From contig CACDJC010000006.1 in the NCBI GenBank assembly GCA_902552475.1, positions 1-57,079 on the forward strand: a stretch of DNA of 57,079 nt. The letters are read 5' to 3'. Below, piece after piece: positions 9,166-19,426 of the stretch; positions within the stretch are counted from its first letter, which is position 1; every line of letters starts with the position of its first letter. The notes below the pieces were generated by a model that searched no databases, was not told the DNA's origin, and saw nothing but the letters and a program-made list of their open reading frames with translations. Made by a program: the position numbers and the translations under genes. The DNA is from an uncultured Pelagibacteraceae bacterium (lineage in GTDB: Bacteria > Pseudomonadota > Alphaproteobacteria > Pelagibacterales > Pelagibacteraceae).

Positions 9166-10300
9166 ATTTATTATTTTCTATACTATAGAAATTTAATTTG
9201 TGAGTAATAACGTTTTTATTAATTTCAAAGATACCTATTTTTCCTTTAAATTTATTTTTTTTATAAAATATTTTTTTAGATATTTTAAAATTGTTATCGT
9301 ATAATAAAAAATATACCAAACCTATTAAATCATAGCTTAAAAATGATAATTGATTTGGCTTGGAATTATAAATATTTGAGAAATTTTTTGTAAATTCTAT
9401 GAAATTTTTTTTATTTATAGATGGAAAATAAATCGGATGCAGAGTTGTTTCTTTTAGTAAAGTCTCATCAAACCACTGATTTAAAGTTATATAATAAATT
9501 CTTTTTGAAGATACATCAGTATAAAGTAAAGAAGTGGCAACACTTTTTAAGCTTTCATCAAAATCAGCAATTATTACTGAGTCAAAATTAATACCTCCAA
9601 TTGTGTCTTTTTTTTTTAATTTTTCAATTTTTTTTTCTTTATTTTTAACAGATGAATTTTCTAGTTTTTTTATTTCATCTTTTAATCTTTTTTTTCTTTC
9701 TGAATATCTAGTTAATAATTCTATTTGTTTTGTTAATAAAGTTGGTTCTTTGTCATAAAAGAAAACATCTTTAAGTTTAATGTTGGTTTTATCAATAGCT
9801 TTTTCTATTTCTTTTTTATAATCAGTTTTTGGAATTAAAAAGATAGTCTTATTTAAATTATTATTAACACTAAATTCTTTTATTGTATTGATCTGAGATA
9901 CAGCATTTACTCCTGCACTTATTACATTGATTGGATTATTAATAATTTTATTCGTAAATGATAAAAATGTAATATCTTTTAGTTCATCAAGATATTTAGT
10001 ACTTTCATTAAATACAGGTCCAATAATAATTCTGACACCTGTCTTGTAAAGTATTTTTGATACTCTTAAAGCATCAATAGGATTTGATCTTGTGTCCATA
10101 GGAATAATTTCAATTCGATCATCATTAATTTTATTAACTGCCATTCTAGTGGATTTAACAATTGAATTTCCAATTTCTGAATATTCTCCACTTAAAGGAA
10201 CTATTAAACCAATTTTAATCTTATCTGATGATAAGGCATTCTGATAAAACACGCATAAACTTACAATTATTACTGAAAAAATTTTAATTAAAGTTTTCAT
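9149..10300 (-). CDS. LpoA/YraM-like periplasmic-binding-fold protein (penicillin-binding protein activator family)
   Basis: 383 aa with an N-terminal signal peptide (MKTLIKIFSVIIVSL, likely cleavage near residue 24). It then has a type I periplasmic-binding fold beginning KIGLIVPLSGEYSEIG, followed by IIGPVFNESTKYL. A Lys-rich charged stretch lies around residues 200-230. Proteins of this shape next to rsmI are the LpoA/YraM family, outer-membrane activators of penicillin-binding proteins. The only Cys in the signal region is preceded by VSL, a poor lipobox, so this member is probably soluble. An ABC-transporter amino-acid-binding protein would be the alternative; the rsmI and BON-lipoprotein neighbours favour LpoA. 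Confidence 0.72.
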   Translation of the reverse strand: MKTLIKIFSVIIVSLCVFYQNALSSDKIKIGLIVPLSGEYSEIGNSIVKSTRMAVNKINDDRIEIIPMDTRSNPIDALRVSKILYKTGVRIIIGPVFNESTKYLDELKDITFLSFTNKIINNPINVISAGVNAVSQINTIKEFSVNNNLNKTIFLIPKTDYKKEIEKAIDKTNIKLKDVFFYDKEPTLLTKQIELLTRYSERKKRLKDEIKKLENSSVKNKEKKIEKLKKKDTIGGINFDSVIIADFDESLKSVATSLLYTDVSSKRIYYITLNQWFDETLLKETTLHPIYFPSINKKNFIEFTKNFSNIYNSKPNQLSFLSYDLIGLVYFLLYDNNFKISKKIFYKKNKFKGKIGIFEINKNVITHKLNFYSIENNKFKKIF

Positions 10301-10329
10301 TTAGTTTTTAATAATATAATTTGAAAATA

Positions 10330-11181
10330 ATGCATAAAGATGAAAACTTAAATAAGTTAAAACCTGGGCTATATTGTGTTTCAACACCGATAGGAAATTT
10401 AGGAGATATAACATTTAGAGCGATAGAAATACTTAAAAAATCTGATTTAATACTCTGTGAAGATACCAGAGTTTCAAAAAAATTAATGATCAAATTTAAT
10501 ATTGATAAAAAATTAGTCTCAAATCATAAATTTAATGAAAAAAAAAATTTAAAACCAATAATAGAATTATTAAAAAAACAGAAAATAATATCATTAATAT
10601 CTGATGCTGGGACGCCTGGAATTTCTGATCCTGGAAGAATTTTGATTAATGAGTGCATAAATAATAAAATTGATGTTTATCCTATACCTGGTGCATCAGC
10701 TATTAATTCTGCAATATCTATTAGTGGTTTTTCAGACAATTTTTATTTTTGTGGCTTTCTTCCAGAAAAAAGATCAGAAATAATTAATTTACTAAATTCT
10801 TTATCAAAATTAAATTGTTCTATAGTTTTTTTTATTTCACCAAAAAAAATAATAAAAATTATTGAATATCTAAAAAGTTATTTTTTAAATCGAAAAATAC
10901 TAATTTGTAGAGAAATAACAAAATATTATGAGGAATACATAAGATCTGATGTAAAAGATTTATCAAACCTAAAATTGTCAAAAAAAGGTGAGATTACTGT
11001 TGTTATATCAGAAAATTCAAATTTAAATTTTAATCAATTAGAAGAATCAGATAAAAAAAAGATAAAAAAGCTTATAAAAAAAATGTCAGTAAAAGATATT
11101 ATTAATGAAATTAACTATGATAAAAAAATTTCTAAAAAGTTAATTTATGAATATTGTTTAGGTTTAAAAAATGAGAATTAA
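10330..11181 (+). CDS. rsmI: 16S rRNA (cytidine-1402-2'-O)-methyltransferase
   Basis: 283 aa from the ATG at 10330; a TTG at 10321 would add three residues. A SAM-dependent methyltransferase of the tetrapyrrole-methylase fold that modifies C1402 at the ribosomal P site. Motifs: GLYCVSTPIGNLGDIT at the start (SAM-binding loop), DLILCEDTRVSKKL, LISDAGTPGISDPG near residue 90, and IPGASAINSAIS. Divergent from the LpoA-like gene with only a short shared upstream region. It overlaps the BON lipoprotein gene by 11 bases, mirroring the E. coli yraL neighbourhood. Confidence 0.95.
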   Translation: MHKDENLNKLKPGLYCVSTPIGNLGDITFRAIEILKKSDLILCEDTRVSKKLMIKFNIDKKLVSNHKFNEKKNLKPIIELLKKQKIISLISDAGTPGISDPGRILINECINNKIDVYPIPGASAINSAISISGFSDNFYFCGFLPEKRSEIINLLNSLSKLNCSIVFFISPKKIIKIIEYLKSYFLNRKILICREITKYYEEYIRSDVKDLSNLKLSKKGEITVVISENSNLNFNQLEESDKKKIKKLIKKMSVKDIINEINYDKKISKKLIYEYCLGLKNEN

Positions 11182-11764
11182 AAAAATATTTTTATTAGTA
11201 ATTTTTATATTTTTGACTGGATGTGTAGGCTACTCCTCTACTGGAGTTTTAGGAACCGGTGTAACAATTGCACTAGATCCAAGAACATTAGGTACACAAA
11301 TAGATGACTCTGTTATGCAACAAAACTTAAAAGCAAAAATAGTTGCGCTAGATACTAGTAATTTATTATCTGTGAAAGCAAAAGTTTTAGATGGAAGAAT
11401 TTTTATTACAGGTAAAGTAAATTCAGTTGAAGATAAACTCAAAATCACAAAACTTGCATGGGAAATAAAAGGTGCCCGTTCAGCTAAAAATGATCTACGT
11501 ATCAAAGAAAAGTTCGATTTCAAAAGAGCAGCAAAAGATGTTTTGATTACTTCACAATTAAGAGCTGCATTAATTTCTAGCAAAAAAATTAAATCTGTTA
11601 ATTATAATATAGATACTTATAAGAAAAAAATTTATGTTTATGGAATTGCCGCAGATGAAGATGAGAGAAAAGAAGTAATCAAAGAAGCAAAAGAAATACT
11701 AGATGTAGAAGATGTAATAACAAGTATTTTTCTTATTGAGGATTTGAGAGTAGTAAAAAAATAA
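11171..11764 (+). CDS. BON-domain lipoprotein (YraP/DolP-like)
   Basis: 197 aa. The N-terminus MRIKKIFLLVIFIFLTGC is a lipoprotein signal with an LTGC lipobox, so the mature protein is probably membrane-anchored in the periplasm. Two BON domains follow (about 50-115 and 120-190), recognisable from the paired V-x-G-x-V patterns (VLDGRIFITGKV and KKIYVYGIA). YraP/DolP supports outer-membrane integrity in enterobacteria; the same role here is inferred. It overlaps rsmI by 11 bases, and its stop codon abuts that of convergent maeB. yraN, often in this cluster, is absent. Confidence 0.86.
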   Translation: MRIKKIFLLVIFIFLTGCVGYSSTGVLGTGVTIALDPRTLGTQIDDSVMQQNLKAKIVALDTSNLLSVKAKVLDGRIFITGKVNSVEDKLKITKLAWEIKGARSAKNDLRIKEKFDFKRAAKDVLITSQLRAALISSKKIKSVNYNIDTYKKKIYVYGIAADEDERKEVIKEAKEILDVEDVITSIFLIEDLRVVKK

Positions 11765-14053
11765 TTAGTTAATTTTATTATAATTTATTATTTCTGCAGA
11801 ATAAGCAGCAACAGATGCTAGATTTAATATATCTGAAGTAGAAGATCTTAATGGTGCAATTTCTATTGGTTGACCTAAGCCAATTAATAACGGTCCAATA
11901 ACTTTAGCACCTCCAAGAGATTTCATTATTTTATATGAAATTGCAGCACTATGCTGGCCTGGCATAATTAATATATTTGCATTTCCTACAATTTCAGAAA
12001 ATGGATATAATTCAGAGTATTCATTATTTAAAGCTACATCGGGTTGCATATCCCCATCAAATTTAAAATCCACTTTTTTATTTTTAAGTATTTCAACAGC
12101 ATCTCTTATATGTTTTGTTCTACTTGTAATTGGTTGACCAAATGTAGAATGAGATAAAAAAGCAACTTTTGGATCAAAGCCAAATAATCTTACTACTCTT
12201 GCAGATGAAATTGCTATTTCTGCTAATTGTTGTGAAGAAGGATATTCATTAACCGTAGTGTCACCAATAAATACAGTTTTACCCTTATTCACGACCATAT
12301 TTAGTCCAAACATAATTTCACCTGGTCTTGGGCTAACCACTTTTTTAATTTTATCTAGAGATTGTGAATATCTTCTAGTATTTCCAGTTACCATAGCATC
12401 TGCATCTCCACACTCCACCATACATGACGCCCATATAACTCTGTCATTTCTAATCAATCTATCACAATCTCGTTCAAGTAAGCCTTGATCTCTGTGTAGT
12501 TTTTTAAAAAGAAAATTTACATATTTGTCTCTTTTATCTTTGTCAGTAGAGTTAACTATTTTAATATCAAAGTTGTCTTCATAACCAATTTCTTTTAATC
12601 TTTGTTTTACTACCTTTTCTTTTGCTACAATTATTGGTTTACCTAGTCCACTATTTTTAAAAGCAATTGCTGCTTTAAGAGTATTTTCATCTTCACCATC
12701 AGCAAATACTACTGTTTTTTGATTTTTCTTAATTTGTGAATTAATTCCTTGCATAATTGTTACTGAAGGATCTAATCTTTGTTTTAATTGTTCTGAATAA
12801 ATATTAAAATTTTCAATTTTTTTTCTAGCAACACCACTTTTAATTGCTGCTTTTGCTACAGCAACTGGAATTACGCTTATTAGTCTTGGATCAAATGTTG
12901 ATGGAATGATATAATTTTTTCCATATTTAGGTCTGTCACCACCCATAGCCGCAGAAACTTCATCCGGAACTCTTTCTCTTGCTAACTTTGCTATTGAATT
13001 TGCGGCTGCTATTTTCATTTCTTCATTAATTGTTTTTGCTCTAACATCTAATGCGCCTCTAAAAATATAAGGAAAACCAATTAGATTATTTACTTGGTTT
13101 GGGTAATCAGATCTACCAGTAGCAATTATTGCATCACTTCTAACTTTTTCTACTTCTTCAGGCTTTATTTCTGGATCAGGATTTGCACAAGCAAATATAA
13201 TTGGATTTTTTGACATTTTTTTTATCATTTCTTTTTTTAAAACACCAGCTGAAGATAAACCTAAAAAAACATCTGAATTTTTCATTACATCATCTAAATT
13301 TCTATATTTGGTTTTTATTGCATAATTTTTTTTCCATTCATTTAAATCTTTTCTTTCATTATGAATAACTCCTTTACTATCAAGCATGATTAAATTTTTT
13401 TTTTCTACTCCTAGTTTTACAAATAAATTTGCACAAGCCATTGCTGAAGCCCCAGCTCCATTCACTACAACTTTAATTTTTTCAATTTTTTTTTTGGTTA
13501 TATCGATAGCATTTATTAATGCTGCGCAAGTTATTATTGCTGTTCCATGTTGATCATCATGAAATACAGGGATATCCAAAATTTTTTTCAATTTTTTTTC
13601 AATTATAAAACAATCTGGAGCCGCTATATCCTCAAGATTAATTCCACCAAAGCTTTTTGAAAAATTTTTTATGCTGTTTATTATTTCTTCTGAATTACTT
13701 GAGTCTATTTCGAGATCAATCGCATCAATATCCGCAAATCTTTTAAATAAAACTGCCTTACCTTCCATTACAGGTTTTGAAGCAATGGCACCAAGATTTC
13801 CAAGTCCTAATATTGCTGAACCATTGCTAATTACTGCAACTAAATTTCCTTTTGTTGTATAATCGTAAGCTAGTTCAGGATTTTTATGTATAGCTTTAAC
13901 TGGTGCAGCAACTCCTGGCGAATAAGCTAGAGCCAAATCTCTTTTTGTTGTCATTGGCTTTGATGAAATTATCTCAATCTTGCCAGATTTATTGGTATTA
14001 TGAAATTCTAAAGCTTCTTTATCAGAGTAATGTTCAATTTTATTTTTTTTCAT
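11765..14053 (-). CDS. maeB: NADP-type malic enzyme with C-terminal phosphate acetyltransferase domain
   Basis: 762 aa from the ATG at 14053; a TTG at 14062 would add three residues. It converts malate to pyruvate and CO2 with NAD(P) reduction, linking the TCA cycle to acetyl-CoA. The N-terminal ~430 residues are the malic enzyme (SPGVAAPVKAIHKNPELAYD; NAD-binding VVNGAGASAMACANL; FDDQHGTA-like motif read here as FHDDQHGTAI). The rest is a PTA-like domain (VVFADGEDENTLKAA, MVTGNTRRYS), which in MaeB hybrids binds acetyl-CoA as an allosteric sensor rather than acting as a transferase. Length and architecture are standard for the alphaproteobacterial hybrid. Convergent with the BON lipoprotein and divergent from murJ. 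Confidence 0.95.
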   Translation of the reverse strand: MKKNKIEHYSDKEALEFHNTNKSGKIEIISSKPMTTKRDLALAYSPGVAAPVKAIHKNPELAYDYTTKGNLVAVISNGSAILGLGNLGAIASKPVMEGKAVLFKRFADIDAIDLEIDSSNSEEIINSIKNFSKSFGGINLEDIAAPDCFIIEKKLKKILDIPVFHDDQHGTAIITCAALINAIDITKKKIEKIKVVVNGAGASAMACANLFVKLGVEKKNLIMLDSKGVIHNERKDLNEWKKNYAIKTKYRNLDDVMKNSDVFLGLSSAGVLKKEMIKKMSKNPIIFACANPDPEIKPEEVEKVRSDAIIATGRSDYPNQVNNLIGFPYIFRGALDVRAKTINEEMKIAAANSIAKLARERVPDEVSAAMGGDRPKYGKNYIIPSTFDPRLISVIPVAVAKAAIKSGVARKKIENFNIYSEQLKQRLDPSVTIMQGINSQIKKNQKTVVFADGEDENTLKAAIAFKNSGLGKPIIVAKEKVVKQRLKEIGYEDNFDIKIVNSTDKDKRDKYVNFLFKKLHRDQGLLERDCDRLIRNDRVIWASCMVECGDADAMVTGNTRRYSQSLDKIKKVVSPRPGEIMFGLNMVVNKGKTVFIGDTTVNEYPSSQQLAEIAISSARVVRLFGFDPKVAFLSHSTFGQPITSRTKHIRDAVEILKNKKVDFKFDGDMQPDVALNNEYSELYPFSEIVGNANILIMPGQHSAAISYKIMKSLGGAKVIGPLLIGLGQPIEIAPLRSSTSDILNLASVAAYSAEIINYNKIN

Positions 14054-14102
14054 TTTGTGCAATTAGATATACAAAAGAGTAAATATAATACTAATATGAT
14101 TT

Positions 14103-15632
14103 ATGAACCTTATTAAGTCAACTAGCACGTTTAGTTTCTTTACTCTAATTAGCAGAATTCTTGGATATTGTAGAGATTTATTAATTGCAATCTATCTTGG
14201 TTCAGGACCTATAGCAGATGCCTTTTTTGTTGCTTTTAAAATACCTCATACTTTTAGAAGACTATTTTCAGAAGGAACTTTTAATGCTGCTTTTGTTCCT
14301 AGCTACTCTTCAGAACTTGTTCTAGGAAAAAAAAGATCAGAATTATTTGCAAATAAAGTTTTTAACTTACTTTTATTCTTTTTGCTTTTGATAGTTTTAA
14401 TAATTGAAGTTTTCATGCCTTCCTTTGTATATATTATAGCTCCAGGTTTTACTGAAAATTCTGATAAACTTGATTTAACAATTTCACTTACAAGAATTAC
14501 TTTCCCTTTTTTATTATTTGTTTGTGTTTCTTCATTTTTTTCAGCAATATTGAATTCTCATAATAAATTTGCAGTTGCTGCCGCAGTTCCTATAATTTTA
14601 AATATTTTTTTAATATTAACTTTGTTATTTCAAAATTATTTAAATGATCGGTTAGTATTTTATCTTTCTTATGCAGTTACATTTGCCGGATTAATACAAT
14701 TAGTTTTATTATATTTTTTTGTTAAAAAATATTTTTCACCAAAAATTACTTTAAATTTTAAAGTTGAAAAAAATATTAAGCTTTTTTTTAAAAAACTTTT
14801 GCCAAGCATTTTTTCATCTGGCGTTACTCAAATAAATATTTTAGTTGGCACAATTATTGCATCATTCCAAGCAAGTGCTGTTTCATATCTTTACTATGCA
14901 GACAGAATATACCAAATAAATTTAGCCATAGCAGGAATTGCAATTGGTACTGTACTTTTACCAAACTTAAGTAAAAATATTCAGTCAAAAAATAAAAAAA
15001 AAATAGATTCTATTCAAAGTAAATCTTTAGAGCTTTGTTTGTTTTTAAGTTTGCCAGCATCAGCAGCATTATTAATTGCATCTGAAGAAATAACATCTTC
15101 TTTGTTTGGATATGGATCATTTGATTTAACAAGTGTAAAAAATTCTTCAAAAGCTTTATTTTATTTTGCTTTAGGATTGCCAGCTTTTGCTACTATAAAA
15201 ATATTTTCAAGTTTTTTATTTGCTAGACATAATACCAAGTTACCATTTTATTTCTCTTTATTTTCGGTATTTTTAAATATTATTATTAGTATTTATTTTT
15301 TCAGTAAAATTGGATTTATAATAATTCCTATTGCAACAACAATATCATCTTGGTTTAATTCAATCATACTTTTGGTTTATCTTATGAATAAAAACTATTT
15401 TTCTTTACAAATTGTTTTATTTAAATCGCTTGTAAAAATTATTTTATCAACAATTCTAACGTCTTTTATTTTTTTAAGTTTAATAAAATTTTTTAAAGAA
15501 AATTTAGAATATGAAAGTGAATATAAACTTATAACTACTGTTTCTTTAGTTATTCTAACTTTTATCATTTATATTTTAATTTCTATAGTTACTAAAACCT
15601 TTAAAATTTCAGATATTAATTTAAAGTATTAA
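14103..15632 (+). CDS. murJ: Lipid II flippase MurJ
   Basis: 509 aa, a multi-spanning inner-membrane protein of the MOP superfamily that flips the peptidoglycan precursor lipid II. The N-terminus [22 protein letters not shown] carries the conserved SR-GxxRD motif of TM1. Further family features are [23 protein letters not shown] (positions ~38-60) and about 14 hydrophobic segments across the length. It ends 4 bases before trpS, so the two are likely cotranscribed. About 40 bases separate it from divergent maeB. Confidence 0.95.
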   Translation: MNLIKSTSTFSFFTLISRILGYCRDLLIAIYLGSGPIADAFFVAFKIPHTFRRLFSEGTFNAAFVPSYSSELVLGKKRSELFANKVFNLLLFFLLLIVLIIEVFMPSFVYIIAPGFTENSDKLDLTISLTRITFPFLLFVCVSSFFSAILNSHNKFAVAAAVPIILNIFLILTLLFQNYLNDRLVFYLSYAVTFAGLIQLVLLYFFVKKYFSPKITLNFKVEKNIKLFFKKLLPSIFSSGVTQINILVGTIIASFQASAVSYLYYADRIYQINLAIAGIAIGTVLLPNLSKNIQSKNKKKIDSIQSKSLELCLFLSLPASAALLIASEEITSSLFGYGSFDLTSVKNSSKALFYFALGLPAFATIKIFSSFLFARHNTKLPFYFSLFSVFLNIIISIYFFSKIGFIIIPIATTISSWFNSIILLVYLMNKNYFSLQIVLFKSLVKIILSTILTSFIFLSLIKFFKENLEYESEYKLITTVSLVILTFIIYILISIVTKTFKISDINLKY

Positions 15633-15636
15633 GAAT

Positions 15637-16638
15637 ATGGGAAAAAAAATTTTTTCTGGAGTACAACCAACTGGAAATCTTCATTTAGGAAATTACATTG
15701 GAGCAATAAAAAATTTTGTTGACCTTCAAAATGAAAAAGAAAATGAATGTATTTATTGCGTGGTTGATTTACATGCAATTACTGTTAAACAAGATCCAAA
15801 AATACTTAAATCAAACATAAGAGAAACTACAGCTACATTTCTAGCAAGTGGTATAGATCCAAATAAAAGTATTATTTTTAATCAATCTTTAGTACCAGCT
15901 CATTCAGAAGGATCTTGGATACTTGGATGTATTGCTAGAATGGGATGGTTGAATAGAATGACACAATTTAAGGAAAAAGCAGGTAAGGATAAAGAAAAAG
16001 CTAGCGTAGGTTTATATATTTATCCAGTACTAATGACGGCTGATATATTATTATATGATGCATCTCATGTTCCTGTAGGAGAGGACCAAAAACAACATCT
16101 TGAACTTTCAAGAGACATAGCTCAAAAATTTAATTTAGATTTTAATGCTCCTAATTTTCTTAGAGTGCCAGAACCATTAATTCAAAAAAATTTTTCTAGA
16201 ATAATGAGTTTAAAAGATGGAACAAAAAAAATGAGTAAATCTGAAGCTTCAGATTTAAGCAGAATTAATTTAACTGATAGCAAAGATCAAATTGTAAATA
16301 AAATTAGAAAAGCTAAAACTGATACATATCCTTTACCAGTTGACGAAAAAAATTTGGATCAAAGGCCTGAAGTTGAAAACCTCTTAGGAATTTATTCGAG
16401 TTTAAATAAACAAAGTTTAAAAGATACCATTAATGATTTTAGTGGAAAAAATTTTTCAGATTTTAAAGAAAAATTAGCAGATTTAGTGGTAGAAAAAATT
16501 TTACCAATATCTAATGAAATTAACAAATTGAAAAAAAATAATGATTATATAGATTCAATTTTAGAAAAAGGAGGTGAAAAAGCTAATAAAATTGCCTCAA
16601 GAAAAATTCTAGAAATTAAAAAAATATTAGGATTTTAA
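15637..16638 (+). CDS. trpS: Tryptophanyl-tRNA synthetase
   Basis: 333 aa, standard length. A class I aminoacyl-tRNA synthetase that charges tRNA-Trp. The N-terminal [17 protein letters not shown] includes the HIGH-equivalent (HLGN). [10 protein letters not shown] and [13 protein letters not shown] lie in the Rossmann fold, and KKMSKS near residue 200 is the KMSKS loop. It starts with ATG 4 bases after murJ; the murJ-trpS-nfuA order is common in alphaproteobacteria. Confidence 0.98.
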   Translation: MGKKIFSGVQPTGNLHLGNYIGAIKNFVDLQNEKENECIYCVVDLHAITVKQDPKILKSNIRETTATFLASGIDPNKSIIFNQSLVPAHSEGSWILGCIARMGWLNRMTQFKEKAGKDKEKASVGLYIYPVLMTADILLYDASHVPVGEDQKQHLELSRDIAQKFNLDFNAPNFLRVPEPLIQKNFSRIMSLKDGTKKMSKSEASDLSRINLTDSKDQIVNKIRKAKTDTYPLPVDEKNLDQRPEVENLLGIYSSLNKQSLKDTINDFSGKNFSDFKEKLADLVVEKILPISNEINKLKKNNDYIDSILEKGGEKANKIASRKILEIKKILGF

Positions 16639-16683
16639 AATATAAGGTATTTAAATAAAATATAAAATGCATATATAATATTT

Positions 16684-17226
16684 ATGTTTGTGCAAACTCA
16701 AAAAACACCCAATCCAAATTCGCTTAAGTTTTTACCTGGAAAAAAAGTTTCAAATGATGGCCCTTATGAAATTTTAAACAAAGATGAAACTAACAATAGT
16801 CTTTTAAGAAATATTTTGTCAATAAATGGAGTTACAGGAATTTTTTTAAGTGAAGAATTTTTATCTGTTAATAAGTTAGATAATGAAAAATGGGAAAATA
16901 TACAGCACATAGTTATTTCTTACATAAATGAATATTATTCTGAGGGTAACGAATTTATCATTAACGAGTCTGAAAGCCAAAAAGACCTAAATAAATATGG
17001 AGATATTGAAAAAAAAATCATCAAAATTTTAGAAACTAAAATTAGACCAGCAGTTGCTAGGGATGGTGGAGATATTACATTTAAAGAATTTAAAAATGGG
17101 AAAGTAACTGTTATGTTAAAAGGAAGTTGTTCTGGATGTCCATCTTCAACTCTGACTTTAAAACAAGGTGTTCAGAATCTGCTTTGCCATTATATTCCTG
17201 AAGTAAAAGAAGTTTTAGCTGTATAA
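16684..17226 (+). CDS. NfuA-type Fe-S cluster scaffold/carrier
   Basis: 180 aa. Residues 1-85 form the Nfu N-terminal domain (QTQKTPNPNSLKFLPG). Residues ~105-180 form the NifU C-terminal domain, with RPAVARDGGDITF and the cluster-binding C-x-x-C in GSCSGCPSS. It delivers [4Fe-4S] clusters to client enzymes; likely clients in this window are MiaB and Nth. A TATAAT at 16674-16679 lies just upstream of the ATG, which would give a very short or absent leader. The next gene on the strand follows after ~50 bases. Confidence 0.93.
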   Translation: MFVQTQKTPNPNSLKFLPGKKVSNDGPYEILNKDETNNSLLRNILSINGVTGIFLSEEFLSVNKLDNEKWENIQHIVISYINEYYSEGNEFIINESESQKDLNKYGDIEKKIIKILETKIRPAVARDGGDITFKEFKNGKVTVMLKGSCSGCPSSTLTLKQGVQNLLCHYIPEVKEVLAV

Positions 17227-17276
17227 TAGCATTTGATATTAAATTATAGTAAGCTATTAAGTGATTCTTCAAAGTT

Positions 17277-18377
17277 ATGGTAAAAAAAAAAATTTTTAAA
17301 AAAAATAATTTTAAAAGTAAAGATAGTTTAGAAAATCATTATCAGAGTCTTATAAGAATAGTTCCATTTAGTATAATTATAATATTTTTATTTTCCGTTA
17401 TGCCAATTTCATTCAATTATTTAAAAGAAAATTTTAAATCTAATAAAATTATTATAAATGCATCCAAACAAAATTTTGATGAAACTTTTAAAAAAAAAAT
17501 TGATAAAAAGGAAAAAATAAAATTTAAAAATCAATTTTCATGGAGTATTTTTGATGACATAGATGTTTTTGGAAAAGACGAGGAAATTACTGATCCAGAA
17601 AGATTGAGCGCATCAACTATAGATCAGTTGTTCATTGACACTGGATATGATTTAAAAAAAGTTAAAGAAACAAAAAGAGTTAATATCGGTAACCAACTCA
17701 CCGAACTTCCAAAAGAATTAAAAAACATTCAAAGTGTTAAAAAAAGAAAAGAATTATTTATTAAAATTGTTTTACCTTTAGTACTTGAAGAAAATACAAG
17801 AATTAAACTTGACAGAAAAAAACTTTTTAGAATTTTAAATAAGAATAATACTTCTTCAATGGATAAAAAATGGCTAGATATCAAATTTAAACAATATGGA
17901 ATAAAAAATAAAGATATTGCATCTCTTAAAATTAGAATGGATGAAATTCCAGCATCTTTAGCAATTGCTCAAGCAGCAAAAGAAACTGGATGGGGAAGCT
18001 CTAGATTTGCTCAAGAAGGAAATGCATTATTTGGACAATGGACATGGACTGGAGAAGGGATTAAACCAGCAAGTGTTGATAAAAATGCAAAACATAAAGT
18101 TGCAAAATTTAAAATTCTTAAAGCATCAGTCGAAGCATATCAAAGAAATTTAAATACTCACCCAAGCTATAAAAAGTTTAGAAAAGAAAGAGCTATCCAA
18201 AGAGATAATAATGGAAAATTGAATAGTTTAAAACTTGTAAGGTATTTAGATAAATATGCTGAAACTGGTGTTGAATATACAAAAGTATTAATTAAAATTA
18301 TTGAACAAAATTCTTTGACTGATTATGACGATGTTAGAATTCTTCCAACAAGTTTAAAAATAAAAAATTTAATTTAA
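17277..18377 (+). CDS. Bax-like glucosaminidase (membrane-anchored peptidoglycan hydrolase)
   Basis: 366 aa. A Lys-rich cytoplasmic N-terminus is followed by one membrane segment at ~30-48 (IVPFSIIIIFLFSVMPISF), so the rest is likely periplasmic. The C-terminal ~165 residues are a glucosaminidase domain of the Bax/FlgJ type: PASLAIAQAAKETGWGSSRFA (catalytic Glu in KETGWG), then NALFGQWTW and VEAYQRNLNTHPSYKKFR. It would cleave glycan strands during cell-wall remodelling. Its TAA overlaps the stop of the convergent deacetylase within TTAA. Confidence 0.86.
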   Translation: MVKKKIFKKNNFKSKDSLENHYQSLIRIVPFSIIIIFLFSVMPISFNYLKENFKSNKIIINASKQNFDETFKKKIDKKEKIKFKNQFSWSIFDDIDVFGKDEEITDPERLSASTIDQLFIDTGYDLKKVKETKRVNIGNQLTELPKELKNIQSVKKRKELFIKIVLPLVLEENTRIKLDRKKLFRILNKNNTSSMDKKWLDIKFKQYGIKNKDIASLKIRMDEIPASLAIAQAAKETGWGSSRFAQEGNALFGQWTWTGEGIKPASVDKNAKHKVAKFKILKASVEAYQRNLNTHPSYKKFRKERAIQRDNNGKLNSLKLVRYLDKYAETGVEYTKVLIKIIEQNSLTDYDDVRILPTSLKIKNLI

Positions 18378-19426
18378 TCTACAGAGAACTGTATTCCCAA
18401 CCATCTCCAACCATTTTTATCATTAAGAGAACAATTAATTCTTCCTCTACGAAAATTAAACTTTTCAGAAAAATTAATTATTAGCTTGTTATTATTAAGA
18501 AATATTTCTGTATCTTTCCAAGTTCCACCTTCATTTGAAAAACAATTAATTAAATTTAAATTTTTTTGTTCTTTAAAAAAATCAATATACATATTTGGGG
18601 GATTGTTAGATTTAGTTAAAAATTTGTCTTCAGGATTAATTGATCTGTATTGCAATGGTAATAGTTTTACCAAAAAATTGAATCTTTTAAGATCTCCATA
18701 TTTTTCGTTAATTGGAAATCTTGGTAGTTCATACCTATCTTTATTTAGATCAATAACCCCTGAATTTTGTCCAAAAGCATAATCAAATTTTTCTGAAATA
18801 TATTTTTTTTGTTCAAGACTATATTCACCGAAAGGATAAGAGAAAAATTTAGGGTTATATCCAATTTTTTTTTCAAAAATTTTTATAGATTTATTAATAT
18901 CATCTGTAAATTTTTTAAAATCATAATTAATTAAATACTCATGAGAATGAGAATGATTACCTATGAAAGCAAAATCTTCTTTTGCCACATCCATAATTTC
19001 TTTCCAATTCATATAACCATTTTTACCTACTGGTTCTGTTGACACAAATAAAATGAATGGAATTTTATTTTCTTTTAGATAAGGCCAAGCATTTTTATAA
19101 AATGATGAAAATGCGTCATCAATTGTAAGTAGAATTTTTTTTTGACTTTTTACCTTATTAAATTCAATATTAAAATTTTTTGGATTTAAAAACTCAAAAT
19201 TATTATTTTTGATTATTTTTATGTGTTCCTTAAACACATCCATTTGAATATTTGTTGAAGGATATTTATTTTCATCAAATCTATGATACATTAATGATAA
19301 AATACCTTGTTCTAAGTGTTCATATTTTTTATTTACAGTTTCGGCATAAGCATTTAAAAAAAATAAATAAAATATGAAAAATTTAGTAATAGATGCAGCA
19401 AATGATAAAATTATTTTTTTAATCAT
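18374..19426 (-). CDS. Exported polysaccharide deacetylase (NodB/CE4 family)
   Basis: 350 aa from the ATG at 19426. Residues ~1-28 are a signal peptide (IKKIILSFAAS, FIFYLFFLNAYA, cleavage after AYA). The NodB domain starts ILSLMYHRFDE. Its motif 1 is LLTIDDAF with the catalytic/metal Asp pair, motif 2 is GNHSHSH with the two metal His, and FSYPFGEYS is the active-site groove Arg/Pro region. The C-terminal ~100 residues (after PRFPI) are less conserved, possibly a carbohydrate-binding fold. The first ~53 bases lie antisense over the start of tsaB. An upstream in-frame ATG at 19453 is less likely because it spoils the signal peptide. The substrate is unknown. Confidence 0.83.
   Translation of the reverse strand: MIKKIILSFAASITKFFIFYLFFLNAYAETVNKKYEHLEQGILSLMYHRFDENKYPSTNIQMDVFKEHIKIIKNNNFEFLNPKNFNIEFNKVKSQKKILLTIDDAFSSFYKNAWPYLKENKIPFILFVSTEPVGKNGYMNWKEIMDVAKEDFAFIGNHSHSHEYLINYDFKKFTDDINKSIKIFEKKIGYNPKFFSYPFGEYSLEQKKYISEKFDYAFGQNSGVIDLNKDRYELPRFPINEKYGDLKRFNFLVKLLPLQYRSINPEDKFLTKSNNPPNMYIDFFKEQKNLNLINCFSNEGGTWKDTEIFLNNNKLIINFSEKFNFRRGRINCSLNDKNGWRWLGIQFSVD

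Noticed and set aside
12258-12488. Plus-strand frame within maeB
   Set aside because: Antisense shadow of a well-conserved enzyme; composition follows the complementary codons.
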